This document shows positions 8,006-15,773 of a DNA stretch of 21,280 nucleotides, one piece after another; the stretch's first letter is position 1; every line of letters starts with the position of its first letter. The translations under genes were made by a program, and so were the position numbers. A model generated the notes under the pieces. It saw only the letters and a list, made by a program, of their open reading frames with translations. It did no database searches and was not told the origin of the DNA. Source of the DNA: an uncultured Lachnospiraceae bacterium (GTDB lineage Bacteria > Bacillota > Clostridia > Lachnospirales > Lachnospiraceae); the NCBI GenBank assembly GCA_902496125.1, contig CABUZU010000019.1, positions 1 to 21,280 of the forward strand, given 5' to 3'.

Positions 8006-8027
8006 GGATTGCACCTCGTAGCCTTTC

Positions 8028-8282
8028 TTAGTTATTATACTTTTCTTTATAAGACTTTAATGCACGAGCAAGTTGGTCAGGACAAGAGGTCGGTTTATAT
8101 CCACATTTAACACCCTCTAATCGTTCGATAACATCATCAATTTTCATACCTTCAACTAATTTACCAATACCTTGAAGGTTTCCACTGCATCCTCCTTCAA
8201 AGCTTACATCCTTTACAATACCATCCTGTACATCAAAATACACAACGGATGAACAAGTTCCTTGATTTGTATGTTTATACAT
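8028..8282 (-). CDS. TSCPD-domain protein (TIGR03905 type)
   Basis: This 84-residue protein carries the diagnostic YKPTSCPDQLARAL element and four well-placed cysteines (Cys10, Cys32, Cys60, Cys67). They sit in TCSSVV, GGCSGN, VKCGYK and TSCPD. Small stand-alone TSCPD proteins of this kind are common in Clostridia and resemble the domain found at the C-terminus of some ribonucleotide reductases. The conserved cysteines suggest metal or cluster binding. Their function has not been settled, to my knowledge. ATG 8282 has GGAGGAAGA upstream, 11 bases after the HIT gene stop. It is the second gene of the HIT-TSCPD-murG-mtnN run. Confidence 0.88.
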   Translation of the reverse strand: MYKHTNQGTCSSVVYFDVQDGIVKDVSFEGGCSGNLQGIGKLVEGMKIDDVIERLEGVKCGYKPTSCPDQLARALKSYKEKYNN

Positions 8283-8293
8283 CTTTCTTCCTC

Positions 8294-8713
8294 CTAATTT
8301 TTCGCTAATGCGTCTTTAATAGTTTGTGCTGTTTTATCCATATCCTCATCCTTTGTCGGTGTCCACATTGGAACACAGCCATCGTTATTGGTTCTTGGAA
8401 TTACATGCACATGAAAATGCATAACTGTTTGGCCTGCTGCTTCTCCATTGTTTTGAATGATATTAAAACCATCACATTTAAGGCCATTCATCATAGCCTT
8501 ACCTAATTTTGAAGCTAATGGTAAAACTTTTGCTGCAACACTTTCTTCTAAATCCATTACATTATCAGCATGTTCCTTAGGAAGAATTAATGTATGTCCC
8601 TTAGAAGCAGGTCCTAAATCTAGAATCGCTCTAAAATCTTGGTCCTCATAAACGGTTGAAGATGGAATCTCTCCAGCTGCAATTTTACAAAATATACAAT
8701 CGTCTTTTCTCAT
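8294..8713 (-). CDS. HIT-family hydrolase (histidine triad)
   Basis: This 139-residue protein opens with the typical DDCIFCKIAAGEIPSS (Cys6 and Cys9, a frequent zinc pair). Its C-terminal active-site motif is MHFHVHVIPR with the histidine triad His99, His101 and His103, the middle or last acting as nucleophile in the family. HIT proteins hydrolyse nucleotide phosphoramidates or aminoacyl-AMP-type substrates; the true substrate here is unknown. An upstream in-frame TTG at 8731 falls in the ribosome site (GGAGGTG), so ATG 8713 is preferred. The gene begins a four-gene operon with its own promoter at 8756-8784, separating it from the Tad locus upstream. Confidence 0.93.
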   Translation of the reverse strand: MRKDDCIFCKIAAGEIPSSTVYEDQDFRAILDLGPASKGHTLILPKEHADNVMDLEESVAAKVLPLASKLGKAMMNGLKCDGFNIIQNNGEAAGQTVMHFHVHVIPRTNNDGCVPMWTPTKDEDMDKTAQTIKDALAKN

Positions 8714-8755
8714 AATAGAAAACACCTCCAAATAAATAGCATTTTACTATTCATC

Positions 8756-8784
8756 AGTTTAACACGATATTTTTTAAAATTCAA
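8756..8784 (-). promoter_or_regulatory. Promoter of the HIT-TSCPD-murG-mtnN operon
   Basis: On the minus strand, TTGAAT (8779-8784) and TAAACT (8756-8761) are 17 bases apart, and TGT directly before the -10 box makes it an extended type. It lies within the 78-base gap after the FHA gene. I see no strong terminator for the Tad operon there, so read-through into these genes is possible. Confidence 0.55.
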
Positions 8785-8791
8785 CTGTACT

Positions 8792-9868
8792 TTAATAAAA
8801 GACATACTCTAAATCTGCAAATTTTACTTTATCTCCTTCTTTTAATGCATATTCCTCTTCTGCCTTTAATCTTTTTCCATTTAGATAGGTACCATTTGTC
8901 GATAATAAATCTACAATTTTCCATTCCTCTTCTTTTTTATAAATTTTTGCATGCATCCTACTAATTACTTTACTATCAATTTGAACAGTTGTAACCGATG
9001 CAACTTTTCCAATAATTACTTCTTCTCCATTAATAGGAATATCATTTATTTCCAAGCTTACACTCTTTAATATCTTCTCTTCGCTTTTAACCTTAAGAAT
9101 AGTTGTCTCTGGGTCTTCATCATCATCCTCTTCTTCTAATAATGGTATTTCTTTTTTTCTTCTATGGAAAATTTTTGATAAAATTTTACTTATTGGATTC
9201 TTCTTCTCTTCTAAAATTTCCTCATATTCGATTTCCTGTGGTTCAAACATTTCATCAACATATTCTTCTTTTTTATCATATAATTTTTCCATCACTTCTT
9301 CTAAGCAATAATTAGGATTTTGTAATGTTTCATAAATATCATATACACACCGTGTTTCTCTTCTTTTATTATCGTTTATATTTTCTAACAGAAATTGAAC
9401 TACTTGCTTTAATGCCACGGTAAAATCCACTCTATAGCCATCTAAAAATAAGAAATAACATTGTAAATCCTTCTCATCAATAAATATATATTCTGGTATT
9501 AAAACAAGACTTTCTAATTCTAGAAAAAACTCTTCTATTGCTTCACTGCAATGATAAATTGAATTTAATACAATTCTTATTTCTTCTATTCCAACACTTT
9601 TCTTTTTTATCCAATGTGTTAACGGAATTAATGATGTAATTTCATAGCGATATTTTGTACCGCCATCTTCACTACTTATCATTACTGGTAACAAACCTTT
9701 AATTTTATTATGGACAAGCATCTGCTCAACATCTTGATTTGATGCACTATTAATCCATAAATAACTGTGATTTCTATTTCTTGTATATTCTGGACTGAAT
9801 TCAAAATCTTCTATTGGCTTTTTTTCTTCTTCATCATCTACATCTAAAATATCAAACTCATCCGTCAT
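8792..9868 (-). CDS. FHA-domain protein with DUF6382-like N-terminus, Tad-locus partner
   Basis: This protein of about 358 residues ends in a forkhead-associated domain (last ~90 residues), which binds phosphothreonine peptides. Canonical elements are present: IIGK (the usual Arg is Lys), VISRMHAKIY, and STNGTYLNGKRL followed by LKEGDKVKFADLEYVFY. The N-terminal ~200 residues match the style of DUF6382, which accompanies Tad loci in Clostridia (recalled, not searched). A linker with an acidic stretch and a basic patch (FHRRKKEIP) joins them; no membrane helix is seen. ATG 9868 is 7 bases after AAGGTG. An in-frame ATG at 9874 is too close to it. The start overlaps the preceding TadE-like gene by 11 bases. 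It is the last gene of the Tad operon and probably recruits a phosphorylated partner. No kinase is encoded in this window. Confidence 0.85.
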   Translation of the reverse strand: MTDEFDILDVDDEEEKKPIEDFEFSPEYTRNRNHSYLWINSASNQDVEQMLVHNKIKGLLPVMISSEDGGTKYRYEITSLIPLTHWIKKKSVGIEEIRIVLNSIYHCSEAIEEFFLELESLVLIPEYIFIDEKDLQCYFLFLDGYRVDFTVALKQVVQFLLENINDNKRRETRCVYDIYETLQNPNYCLEEVMEKLYDKKEEYVDEMFEPQEIEYEEILEEKKNPISKILSKIFHRRKKEIPLLEEEDDDEDPETTILKVKSEEKILKSVSLEINDIPINGEEVIIGKVASVTTVQIDSKVISRMHAKIYKKEEEWKIVDLLSTNGTYLNGKRLKAEEEYALKEGDKVKFADLEYVFY

Positions 9869-10241
9869 CTTCATTCACCTTACTTACTAATCTGTATGCC
9901 CTTATCCAATCAGTCTCCATCAAACGATTTCCACTTTGACTTCCTTCTATCTTAAATAATTCACGATATGGAATTTTTACCTGTGCTCTATAAGAGCTTT
10001 GAATCTTATCTATTTTTTTAGAAACTGTAAACTCTATTTGTATACTAGAAAACGTATATTTATTAACCAATTCATTAAAATCTTTTTCATCAACCATTAA
10101 ACTTTCTAATGTTATTGCTTCTAAAACAACTTGATCATGTAAATAAAAACTTACATAGATAACAAAAAATATTACCATTAATACAATTGGCATAATCAAT
10201 GCATACTCTACAGTAAAGCTTGCCTTTAACCATCTTCTCAT
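9858..10241 (-). CDS. TadE-like pseudopilin
   Basis: This 127-residue protein begins MRRWLKASFTVEYALIMPIV. It has a short basic leader, then the class III/TadE signal with a Glu five residues into the hydrophobic part, then one helix up to about residue 31. Such proteins are cut by the prepilin peptidase or stay anchored as minor pilins. The remaining ~95 residues are hydrophilic, with no motif I recognise. The longer open frame upstream (to 10388) lies inside the prepilin peptidase gene in another frame. The true start is ATG 10241, whose ATGA overlaps the peptidase stop by 4 bases. No strong ribosome site sits at the usual distance (GGAG is 13 bases away), so translation probably depends on coupling. 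It precedes the FHA gene. Confidence 0.83.
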   Translation of the reverse strand: MRRWLKASFTVEYALIMPIVLMVIFFVIYVSFYLHDQVVLEAITLESLMVDEKDFNELVNKYTFSSIQIEFTVSKKIDKIQSSYRAQVKIPYRELFKIEGSQSGNRLMETDWIRAYRLVSKVNEDDG

Positions 10242-10645
10242 AAAATCATATACACTCCATAAGCTGCTAATATAAACGGAATAAACGGAAGACTCGTATT
10301 TAAATTTCCTTTCTTTTGAACCATCATAATTATTCCTACTACTGCCACTAAAATTCCTGCAAGAAACAAAATCATAAGCGTCTTCCAAAGTCCAATGAAA
10401 ATTCCTACTACTAACAATACCAGTCCATCACCAAGTCCAATTGCTTGTTTTGTACAAACACTAATAAGAATTATTCCTATTCCTACAATAGCCCCTAAAA
10501 ATTGCCACCAATTAATCGGTGAGCTTATTAACACACTTCCTATCCCAATCACAATAAAACAAATGGATAACACCCATGGAATTTTCTTATATTTAAAATC
10601 TAATATTGCATTAATACCTAAAAATAACAGAACTAAAATTTCCAT
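10238..10645 (-). CDS. tadV: A24 prepilin peptidase (TadV/CpaA type)
   Basis: This is a membrane aspartyl protease that removes the leader of Flp and TadE-like prepilins. The 135 residues are almost entirely hydrophobic, in about five or six helices. Both catalytic motifs are present: Asp16 in the DFKYKKIP loop and Asp73 in the GLGD motif (residues 70-73), the defining GxGD site. The N-terminal methylase domain of larger PilD enzymes is absent, as expected for TadV/CpaA. ATG 10645 has GGGTAGGA just upstream, partly within the end of the preceding gene, 8 bases after its stop. It lies between two TadE-like genes, its likely substrates together with Flp at 13365-13535. Confidence 0.92.
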   Translation of the reverse strand: MEILVLLFLGINAILDFKYKKIPWVLSICFIVIGIGSVLISSPINWWQFLGAIVGIGIILISVCTKQAIGLGDGLVLLVVGIFIGLWKTLMILFLAGILVAVVGIIMMVQKKGNLNTSLPFIPFILAAYGVYMIL

Positions 10646-10653
10646 CCATCTTC

Positions 10654-11427
10654 CTACCCTTCTCGACTTTTTCTAGCACTACAACGTTTACATACATTCA
10701 TTCCCGCAACTTCTGATTTATGTACTTCTTTAACCAATCGTTTAATACCACTACAATTTGAACGACTATGATACCTGTCTCCATCTGATGTAATATAAAC
10801 ACTTCCTGTTAAAGAAGGTTTGCATCTCTCACAAGCATGATAAATTCCACCATGATTATTTCTAAGACTACTCAACTGGCTAGCATTTACTGTTTTTATT
10901 GTTAACTTTATATGAGAACAGTCACTGTATAAATGATATACACTTCCTGTCTGTGCTAAATAAACAATTTCATCATCTATATCATCTGATGAAGATAAAC
11001 CATCCTGTCCAACCCAAGCCCTTCGCCTAGCTCGTTGAACGAATTTTTGTTCTATCATTGGAAAGAATGGAATCTTGACTGAGTAGCTTACTGCAATATC
11101 AACGATTCCATCCTCCTTCATCCAATTACTTTCTATAAAATTTAAATCATGTTTTGCCTCTAAGACTTTTAACTTTTCATACGATTCATTTGCTTTATCT
11201 GCATAGGTAAAAACTGCCATTTCCCAACAAGATTGTTCTAATACAGACTGCACCTTCATTTGTGTATGCATTGTAAAAAATGGCGTATATAAGGCTAAAA
11301 AGGCAAATAACACAAATGACAAAACAAGTGATGCTTCAATAGTAGCAGAGGCGGATACTTGCTTTTTCGTAAATTCAAAGCAATTACACTTAACCTGGGA
11401 AGTTTTTGTATAGATTTTATTTTTAAT
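10654..11427 (-). CDS. TadE-like protein with two C-terminal H/C3 zinc-finger-like modules
   Basis: This protein of 257 residues (from ATT 11427) has a TadE-type signal: FTKKQVSASATIEASLVLSF with Glu31, then a helix to about residue 52. A pilin-like region follows to about 150. The C-terminal third holds two repeats of the pattern Y-H-x4-C ... C-x2-C. The first is YHLYSDCSHI...HACERC (H165, C170, C199, C202). The second is YHSRSNCSGI...NVCKRC (H220, C225, C246, C249). This resembles the Ada-type zinc module found at the C-terminus of some secreted nucleases and ComEC proteins. No ATG, GTG or TTG occurs in frame before the membrane helix; the TTG at 11322 is inside it. The strong site AGGAGGAGGTGG (11434-11445) is 6 bases from ATT 11427, so ATT is the best candidate. 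An N-terminal CNC is also unusual. Gene identity is firm; the start codon is inferred. Confidence 0.78.
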   Translation of the reverse strand: MKNKIYTKTSQVKCNCFEFTKKQVSASATIEASLVLSFVLFAFLALYTPFFTMHTQMKVQSVLEQSCWEMAVFTYADKANESYEKLKVLEAKHDLNFIESNWMKEDGIVDIAVSYSVKIPFFPMIEQKFVQRARRRAWVGQDGLSSSDDIDDEIVYLAQTGSVYHLYSDCSHIKLTIKTVNASQLSSLRNNHGGIYHACERCKPSLTGSVYITSDGDRYHSRSNCSGIKRLVKEVHKSEVAGMNVCKRCSARKSREG

Positions 11428-11457
11428 GTGTATCCACCTCCTCCTATTTATTACCAG

Positions 11458-13368
11458 TTAATATCCATAAGAAATTTTTGCATCCAATGTAGTATTTTGC
11501 ATAAATGGTACGGATAAAAACATCGGAACAATTCTCACCTTCGCAGTTGCTTCTAAACGATAAATACAATTTTTAATACGAAAATCAGGATTTTCTTCAC
11601 ATGCATGAACTTGCATCATATCAAGGCTTCTATAAAGCTTTATATCTTTTGCTTGCAAATATAATAAGATTCTACTATATCCCTTATAGTCTAACCCTTT
11701 CTGATTTTCACTTGCCTCACCCCATGCCTCTTTACCTGCTGTAGCTGTTTCTAATGATAAATTCCAACTTTCTTTTGTTTTCATTAGTGGTATTTTCTTA
11801 CCTGATAACAATGCTTTTACATCACTTACTGCTTCTGCATAAGACCATGCCATTAGAATTAATGTAGTAACAACAGGAACTGCTACCACGGTTGCAGAAG
11901 CTGCTCCTAGTACCGTCATTGCCATCTCCCTAGCTACCATCTTTTTTTCAGTATCCGTTACAAGATACATATAATTCATTGCTTGTCTAAGTAAAATTAA
12001 TCGTTGTGCTACGGCAGATAAATTTTCTTTATCACTTTTTTTACCTGCTAAAATATACTCTAAATCGTATCTTTCACTTTCGATATCTTTTGTCGTATAA
12101 TTTGGCATATAATCTAATAAATACTCATTTAATAAAACAGCATTCTTTGTTTTATCAATAATGGATTCTTTACTATTTAAACTTTCTTTTGATGGAAAAT
12201 CCTCCATGGTAAAAGTTCTTTCTGATAGCTTATTCACATCTTCTACTACTAATCCTAATGCACCATCTGACATGACTTGCTTTACTGTATCTAATAAATC
12301 AAACTTTTTCATATCACTTGAAGTCTGTGTTTCTTCTGGTAACTCTAATTCTTGATATTCTTTTAATTGTTCTTCCCAACTTCCTAAAGTAGTTTCTAAA
12401 TCTTCAACACTCATATTTGCGTTTATCGCATTTAAGTTATTTAAAATATTTTTATTTTTTGCTGCATTTAAAGAAACTTTTTGCATTTGCTTTTGTTCTT
12501 CATTAGTATCACTTAAAAACTCATCCGCCCCTTCTACTTTTACTTCATCATCTACTTCTATTCCAGCTAACGAATGATTTAACTCTTTTGCCTTTTTAAT
12601 ATATAAATTTGCGTCTATATTCGCATCTTCAATACCTTCAATCATCTCTTGTTTTTTATTTAAAATATTAGAAACGGAGACTTGAAGTTGTGACTGATAA
12701 GCATCCATTAACGTTTCATTATTTCCATCTAAGGCTTTATGATATTCCTTAATATTATTCTTTGCAGCATTGATTCGTTCTTTTAATTCTTCATATTTTT
12801 TCTTTGTGGATTGATATTTTTTATAAGCATCTGTTGCCATATTATAGACATTTACAATATCCTTAGACTTTTCCATCCACTGATTCATATAATTAGAAAT
12901 TTTATCAAAATTTTTAGCAACTCCTAATGAAGAACTTACTTGTGATAAAACCTCCGAAGCTTTTACATCTTTCATAATGTCGGAAATTTCTTCTTCTAAT
13001 CCGATTGCATGATGATCCATAATGTAATTTAAAGATTTGATATCAACTTGTTCTGCTTTAAATGGATAATAATTGTTTCCATAAATTCCATTTAATCCTT
13101 TATACGGATTTTCATAATAAGAAATATAATCTTGTAATTGACTTGTAAAATCACTAGTATCCTCTAGTAAAAACAATTCATAATCTTCTAAAAGTTTATT
13201 GTTATACTGAGAAAACAATGAAAATCCTGCCACGTCACATGAAGTTGCAATGATACTTCGAACACCAAATACTCTTGCTGACTCTAATGTTGTACATAAA
13301 ATAGCTAATAACAAAATTAGAATCAGACTCATAAATACAGTAATACTTCCTTTTACTTTTCTTATCAT
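11458..13368 (-). CDS. DUF5702 / TadG-like surface or pilus-assembly protein
   Basis: This 636-residue protein has one N-terminal helix with a TadE/TadG-like anchor (MIRKVKGSITVFMSLILILL, then LESARVFGVRSI). A large extracytoplasmic region follows. The opening and size match DUF5702 proteins of clostridial Tad loci (family name recalled, not searched). Residues of about 150-340 are heptad-like and very rich in Lys, Glu, Gln and Asn, predicting a long coiled coil. A second hydrophobic stretch lies near 475-505 (EMAMTVLGAASATVVAVPVV...). The C-terminus is strand-like (ATAKVRIVPMFLSVPFMQN). ATG 13368 overlaps the Flp stop as ATGA, so translation is probably coupled. TadG-like proteins are thought to anchor or organise the pilus at the cell surface; the exact role here is unknown. 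Confidence 0.83.
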   Translation of the reverse strand: MIRKVKGSITVFMSLILILLLAILCTTLESARVFGVRSIIATSCDVAGFSLFSQYNNKLLEDYELFLLEDTSDFTSQLQDYISYYENPYKGLNGIYGNNYYPFKAEQVDIKSLNYIMDHHAIGLEEEISDIMKDVKASEVLSQVSSSLGVAKNFDKISNYMNQWMEKSKDIVNVYNMATDAYKKYQSTKKKYEELKERINAAKNNIKEYHKALDGNNETLMDAYQSQLQVSVSNILNKKQEMIEGIEDANIDANLYIKKAKELNHSLAGIEVDDEVKVEGADEFLSDTNEEQKQMQKVSLNAAKNKNILNNLNAINANMSVEDLETTLGSWEEQLKEYQELELPEETQTSSDMKKFDLLDTVKQVMSDGALGLVVEDVNKLSERTFTMEDFPSKESLNSKESIIDKTKNAVLLNEYLLDYMPNYTTKDIESERYDLEYILAGKKSDKENLSAVAQRLILLRQAMNYMYLVTDTEKKMVAREMAMTVLGAASATVVAVPVVTTLILMAWSYAEAVSDVKALLSGKKIPLMKTKESWNLSLETATAGKEAWGEASENQKGLDYKGYSRILLYLQAKDIKLYRSLDMMQVHACEENPDFRIKNCIYRLEATAKVRIVPMFLSVPFMQNTTLDAKISYGY

Positions 13369-13535
13369 ACTTGTTTTGCACTATCATTAATTGTCTTAAA
13401 AATGGTTTCAACTAAACTTGTTAACTGTTCTTTAAAAATTAAAACTAATGCAATTAAAACAACTAAGATTAAAATAACTTCTACCACACCTACACCTTTT
13501 TCTTCTAAAAATACAGACTTTAATCTTTTTAACAT
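13365..13535 (-). CDS. flp: Flp-family prepilin, major pilin candidate
   Basis: This 56-residue peptide starts MLKRLKSVFLEEKGVGVVEV and continues with an uninterrupted hydrophobic helix (ILILVVLIALVLIF), ending in a short tail (DSAKQV). The G-VGVVE motif matches a class III prepilin site: cleavage would follow Gly14 and place Glu at position +5. Length and shape fit Flp1-like pilins. ATG 13535 has AGGAGG 5 bases upstream and lies 11 bases after the tadC stop; its TGA overlaps the DUF5702 start. The gene is too small for ordinary ORF cut-offs and is easily missed. It is probably the shaft subunit, polymerised by TadA/B/C after cleavage by TadV. It is the only Flp-like gene in this window. Confidence 0.88.
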   Translation of the reverse strand: MLKRLKSVFLEEKGVGVVEVILILVVLIALVLIFKEQLTSLVETIFKTINDSAKQV

Positions 13536-13546
13536 ATTTTCCTCCT

Positions 13547-14956
13547 CTAAAATGACAACATTGCTGGCACCATAATCATAGCCAACACCATTGCAAAAAA
13601 TATCATCATTGGTATCATAAGCCTTGTTGACATTTTTTCTCCATATCGCCTTGCTATATGCTTACGCTCTAAAAAGGCCTGATCTGTCTCATTTTGCAAT
13701 AATGATACTAGTCCTCTTGTTCCCTTTCTTAAATTTTGTTCCAATAAACTACTAAACTTTAAATAAGTGTGTAATCGACATCTCTTACCAAATTCTAGGT
13801 AAGCTTGTGCTTCTGTCATTCCATCTAACATTTGCTTACTCGTGTAAATCATTTCTTCATATGCAAATCTTTTTTCACCTCCTCTATGCATTTGATAATC
13901 TTTTACAATACGAAACCAAGCTGCCTTTACACTCATCCCAGCTCCAATAAAAATTGTAAGCTTTGATACAATCTGAGGATAATCAACCATCATCTGTCTT
14001 TCTCTTACCTGCATTTGATTTTTTAATTTAGAATTTTCATTAACGACAATTAAAATCGCAGCTAAAATACCTAATAACAATAAAAGTATTGCAGTAGATT
14101 TCGATTTTTCTTCATAGTAAGAAACTTCTTCTCCATTGATTTTAGTTGGTAATGAAAAATATTCCTCTGTTCTATCTGACTCTTCTTTTATTTTTAAAAA
14201 ATTCATGAACTCATTTTTTATTTCTTCCTCTTTTGTTTGAACTTTGGGTACTAAAGTAATGAAAATATCATATTTTTCTTCTTTATCCTGACAGCTTAAT
14301 GTCAACTGAATAGAAGTATCTCTTCCCTCTTTTGGTACAGAGGTTAAATTTACCTTTCCTAAGCTACTAATAAGTGCATGTTCCCTTGGTAGCCAATTTG
14401 CTACTACTCCTAAATATTTTTTTGACTGTGCAAATACTAAATCTTCATTTACCTGACTTAAGCTTTTATTTTCTCCTAAAAGATTTTCTAAAAGTTCTTG
14501 ATACACTGCTTCAAAAATCTCATCTAACTTTTCTTTTGGATACGTTCTTGCATCCACTGATACGAAAATATCGTCATCTCCGCTATAAGAAGATTTTAAT
14601 TCATATTGAACGCTGTCATCTCCGTAACCTGGTCTTTTTAATAAATTCCCATCCTTTAGATTTGATTTTAAATTTACACTCATAAGTAAACAAAGTATTA
14701 TGCTTATCCATAATATACCTAAAAAATACGCATACTTTTTACTTTCAAAGATTATATATTCCCTACTTACATTCTTCTTAATTAGAAGTTCACTTAATAA
14801 ATTCTCTCTTTGGTTCTTATTCTGAAATCTCTTTAGCAATAAGAAGATACCATATCCTGAGCCATATAAACATTTTAATGGATGCTCTTTTTTATCTAAA
14901 TCTTTAAATTGCTTTCCATATTTTAAGTAAGTGATAACAATAAATAATAAAATCAC
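13547..14956 (-). CDS. tadC: TadC-like inner-membrane platform protein with large extra domain
   Basis: This 469-residue protein has a C-terminal type II secretion F domain (about 320-435; DYPQIVSKLTIFIGAGMSVK, then LEQNLRKGTRGLVSLLQNE) followed by a final helix at 445-466. With TadB it forms the membrane platform turned by TadA. Unusually, about 190 hydrophilic residues (about 97-286) lie between a helix at 75-95 and another at 287-306, presumably outside the membrane. TadC proteins are normally near 300 residues. That segment includes SVDARTYPKEKLDEIFEAVY and LTLSCQDKEEKYDIFITLVP, which look like a mixed alpha/beta fold. GTG 14956 is the start, with GGAGGTGG 9 bases upstream inside the tadB end. 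The overlapping ATG reads straight into TGA. It ends 11 bases before flp. Confidence 0.85.
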   Translation of the reverse strand: MILLFIVITYLKYGKQFKDLDKKEHPLKCLYGSGYGIFLLLKRFQNKNQRENLLSELLIKKNVSREYIIFESKKYAYFLGILWISIILCLLMSVNLKSNLKDGNLLKRPGYGDDSVQYELKSSYSGDDDIFVSVDARTYPKEKLDEIFEAVYQELLENLLGENKSLSQVNEDLVFAQSKKYLGVVANWLPREHALISSLGKVNLTSVPKEGRDTSIQLTLSCQDKEEKYDIFITLVPKVQTKEEEIKNEFMNFLKIKEESDRTEEYFSLPTKINGEEVSYYEEKSKSTAILLLLLGILAAILIVVNENSKLKNQMQVRERQMMVDYPQIVSKLTIFIGAGMSVKAAWFRIVKDYQMHRGGEKRFAYEEMIYTSKQMLDGMTEAQAYLEFGKRCRLHTYLKFSSLLEQNLRKGTRGLVSLLQNETDQAFLERKHIARRYGEKMSTRLMIPMMIFFAMVLAMIMVPAMLSF

Positions 14957-14957
14957 A

Positions 14958-15773
14958 TCAAATATCCACCTCCAACATCTTTTGTTGTAGTTTAAGTGTT
15001 CCTAAATAGACAATTAAACACCCTGTCATAAATATTCTACCAAAAAGTGTAGTATACAATGGATTAAAAAAATCTGGCGAGGAAATCCTTAGATATAAAA
15101 TAATCCCTGGTGGAATCACACTCATTACCAATCCTTCATATCGAACCGAAGTTGTCATTGTAACAATTTCTTCCCGAACCTTTAATTTTTCATCAATCGT
15201 TTCTACTGTTTGTCTAATGATTGCAGGTAAGTCTCCTCCTGTACGTTTTGCTACTTTAAAGACTTCTGTGAAATTTCTAATATCTTCTAATCCACTTCTT
15301 TTACCTAAATTATCTAGTAATTCTTCAATTGGAATATTTAAATCAATTCCACATACAATTCGATACAACTCTTTTCCAATCAGACTATTTTCTCCAAATA
15401 CTGTTAACATCTCCTGATAAGCTTCTTTACAAGCATTTTCAATTGAGTATCCTACACTTAACGAAGAAGAAATCGACAAAATCGCTTCTTTAAATTCCCT
15501 ATTTAATTCATCTTGCCGTTTTTTCTTCTTCTTCTCTTTTTCTAAAATAGGAAAATAAAAGGCAAACGGAAGTAAAATCAAAAATGCAATTTGATTATAA
15601 TAAAACAAATAAGCGATACCTAATACAATTCCAATTCCCTGTAAAACAACATGAATCCAACTCAACAAATCATATTGATATTCATTATAATTGATATCTG
15701 TCTGTGATTTTTCTTTTATTTTGTAAGTTGTATCCCGTTTTTTTAATAATTTTTTCTTGTCTGTCATACTCAT
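14958..15773 (-). CDS. tadB: TadB-like membrane platform protein
   Basis: This 271-residue protein has two helices near the N-terminus (about 37-58 and 62-77). A basic linker (KEKKKKKRQ) and a type II secretion F domain (about 90-215; REFKEAILSISSSLSVGYSI, then FKVAKRTGGDLPAIIRQTVE) follow, then two terminal helices. It pairs with TadC as the platform for the TadA motor. The open frame overlaps tadA by 89 bases, which is long. ATG 15773 and ATG 15767 are both possible, and the nearest AAGGAG is about 15 bases away. The first ~25 residues (KKKLLKKRDTTYKIKEKS) are low-complexity and basic, so the exact start is uncertain. No better in-frame ATG occurs before the conserved part. Confidence 0.88.
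   Translation of the reverse strand: MSMTDKKKLLKKRDTTYKIKEKSQTDINYNEYQYDLLSWIHVVLQGIGIVLGIAYLFYYNQIAFLILLPFAFYFPILEKEKKKKKRQDELNREFKEAILSISSSLSVGYSIENACKEAYQEMLTVFGENSLIGKELYRIVCGIDLNIPIEELLDNLGKRSGLEDIRNFTEVFKVAKRTGGDLPAIIRQTVETIDEKLKVREEIVTMTTSVRYEGLVMSVIPPGIILYLRISSPDFFNPLYTTLFGRIFMTGCLIVYLGTLKLQQKMLEVDI

Noticed and set aside
10242..10388. N-terminal 49-residue extension of the second TadE-like protein
   Set aside because: It overlaps the prepilin peptidase gene in another frame, and the TadE signal starts exactly at ATG 10241.
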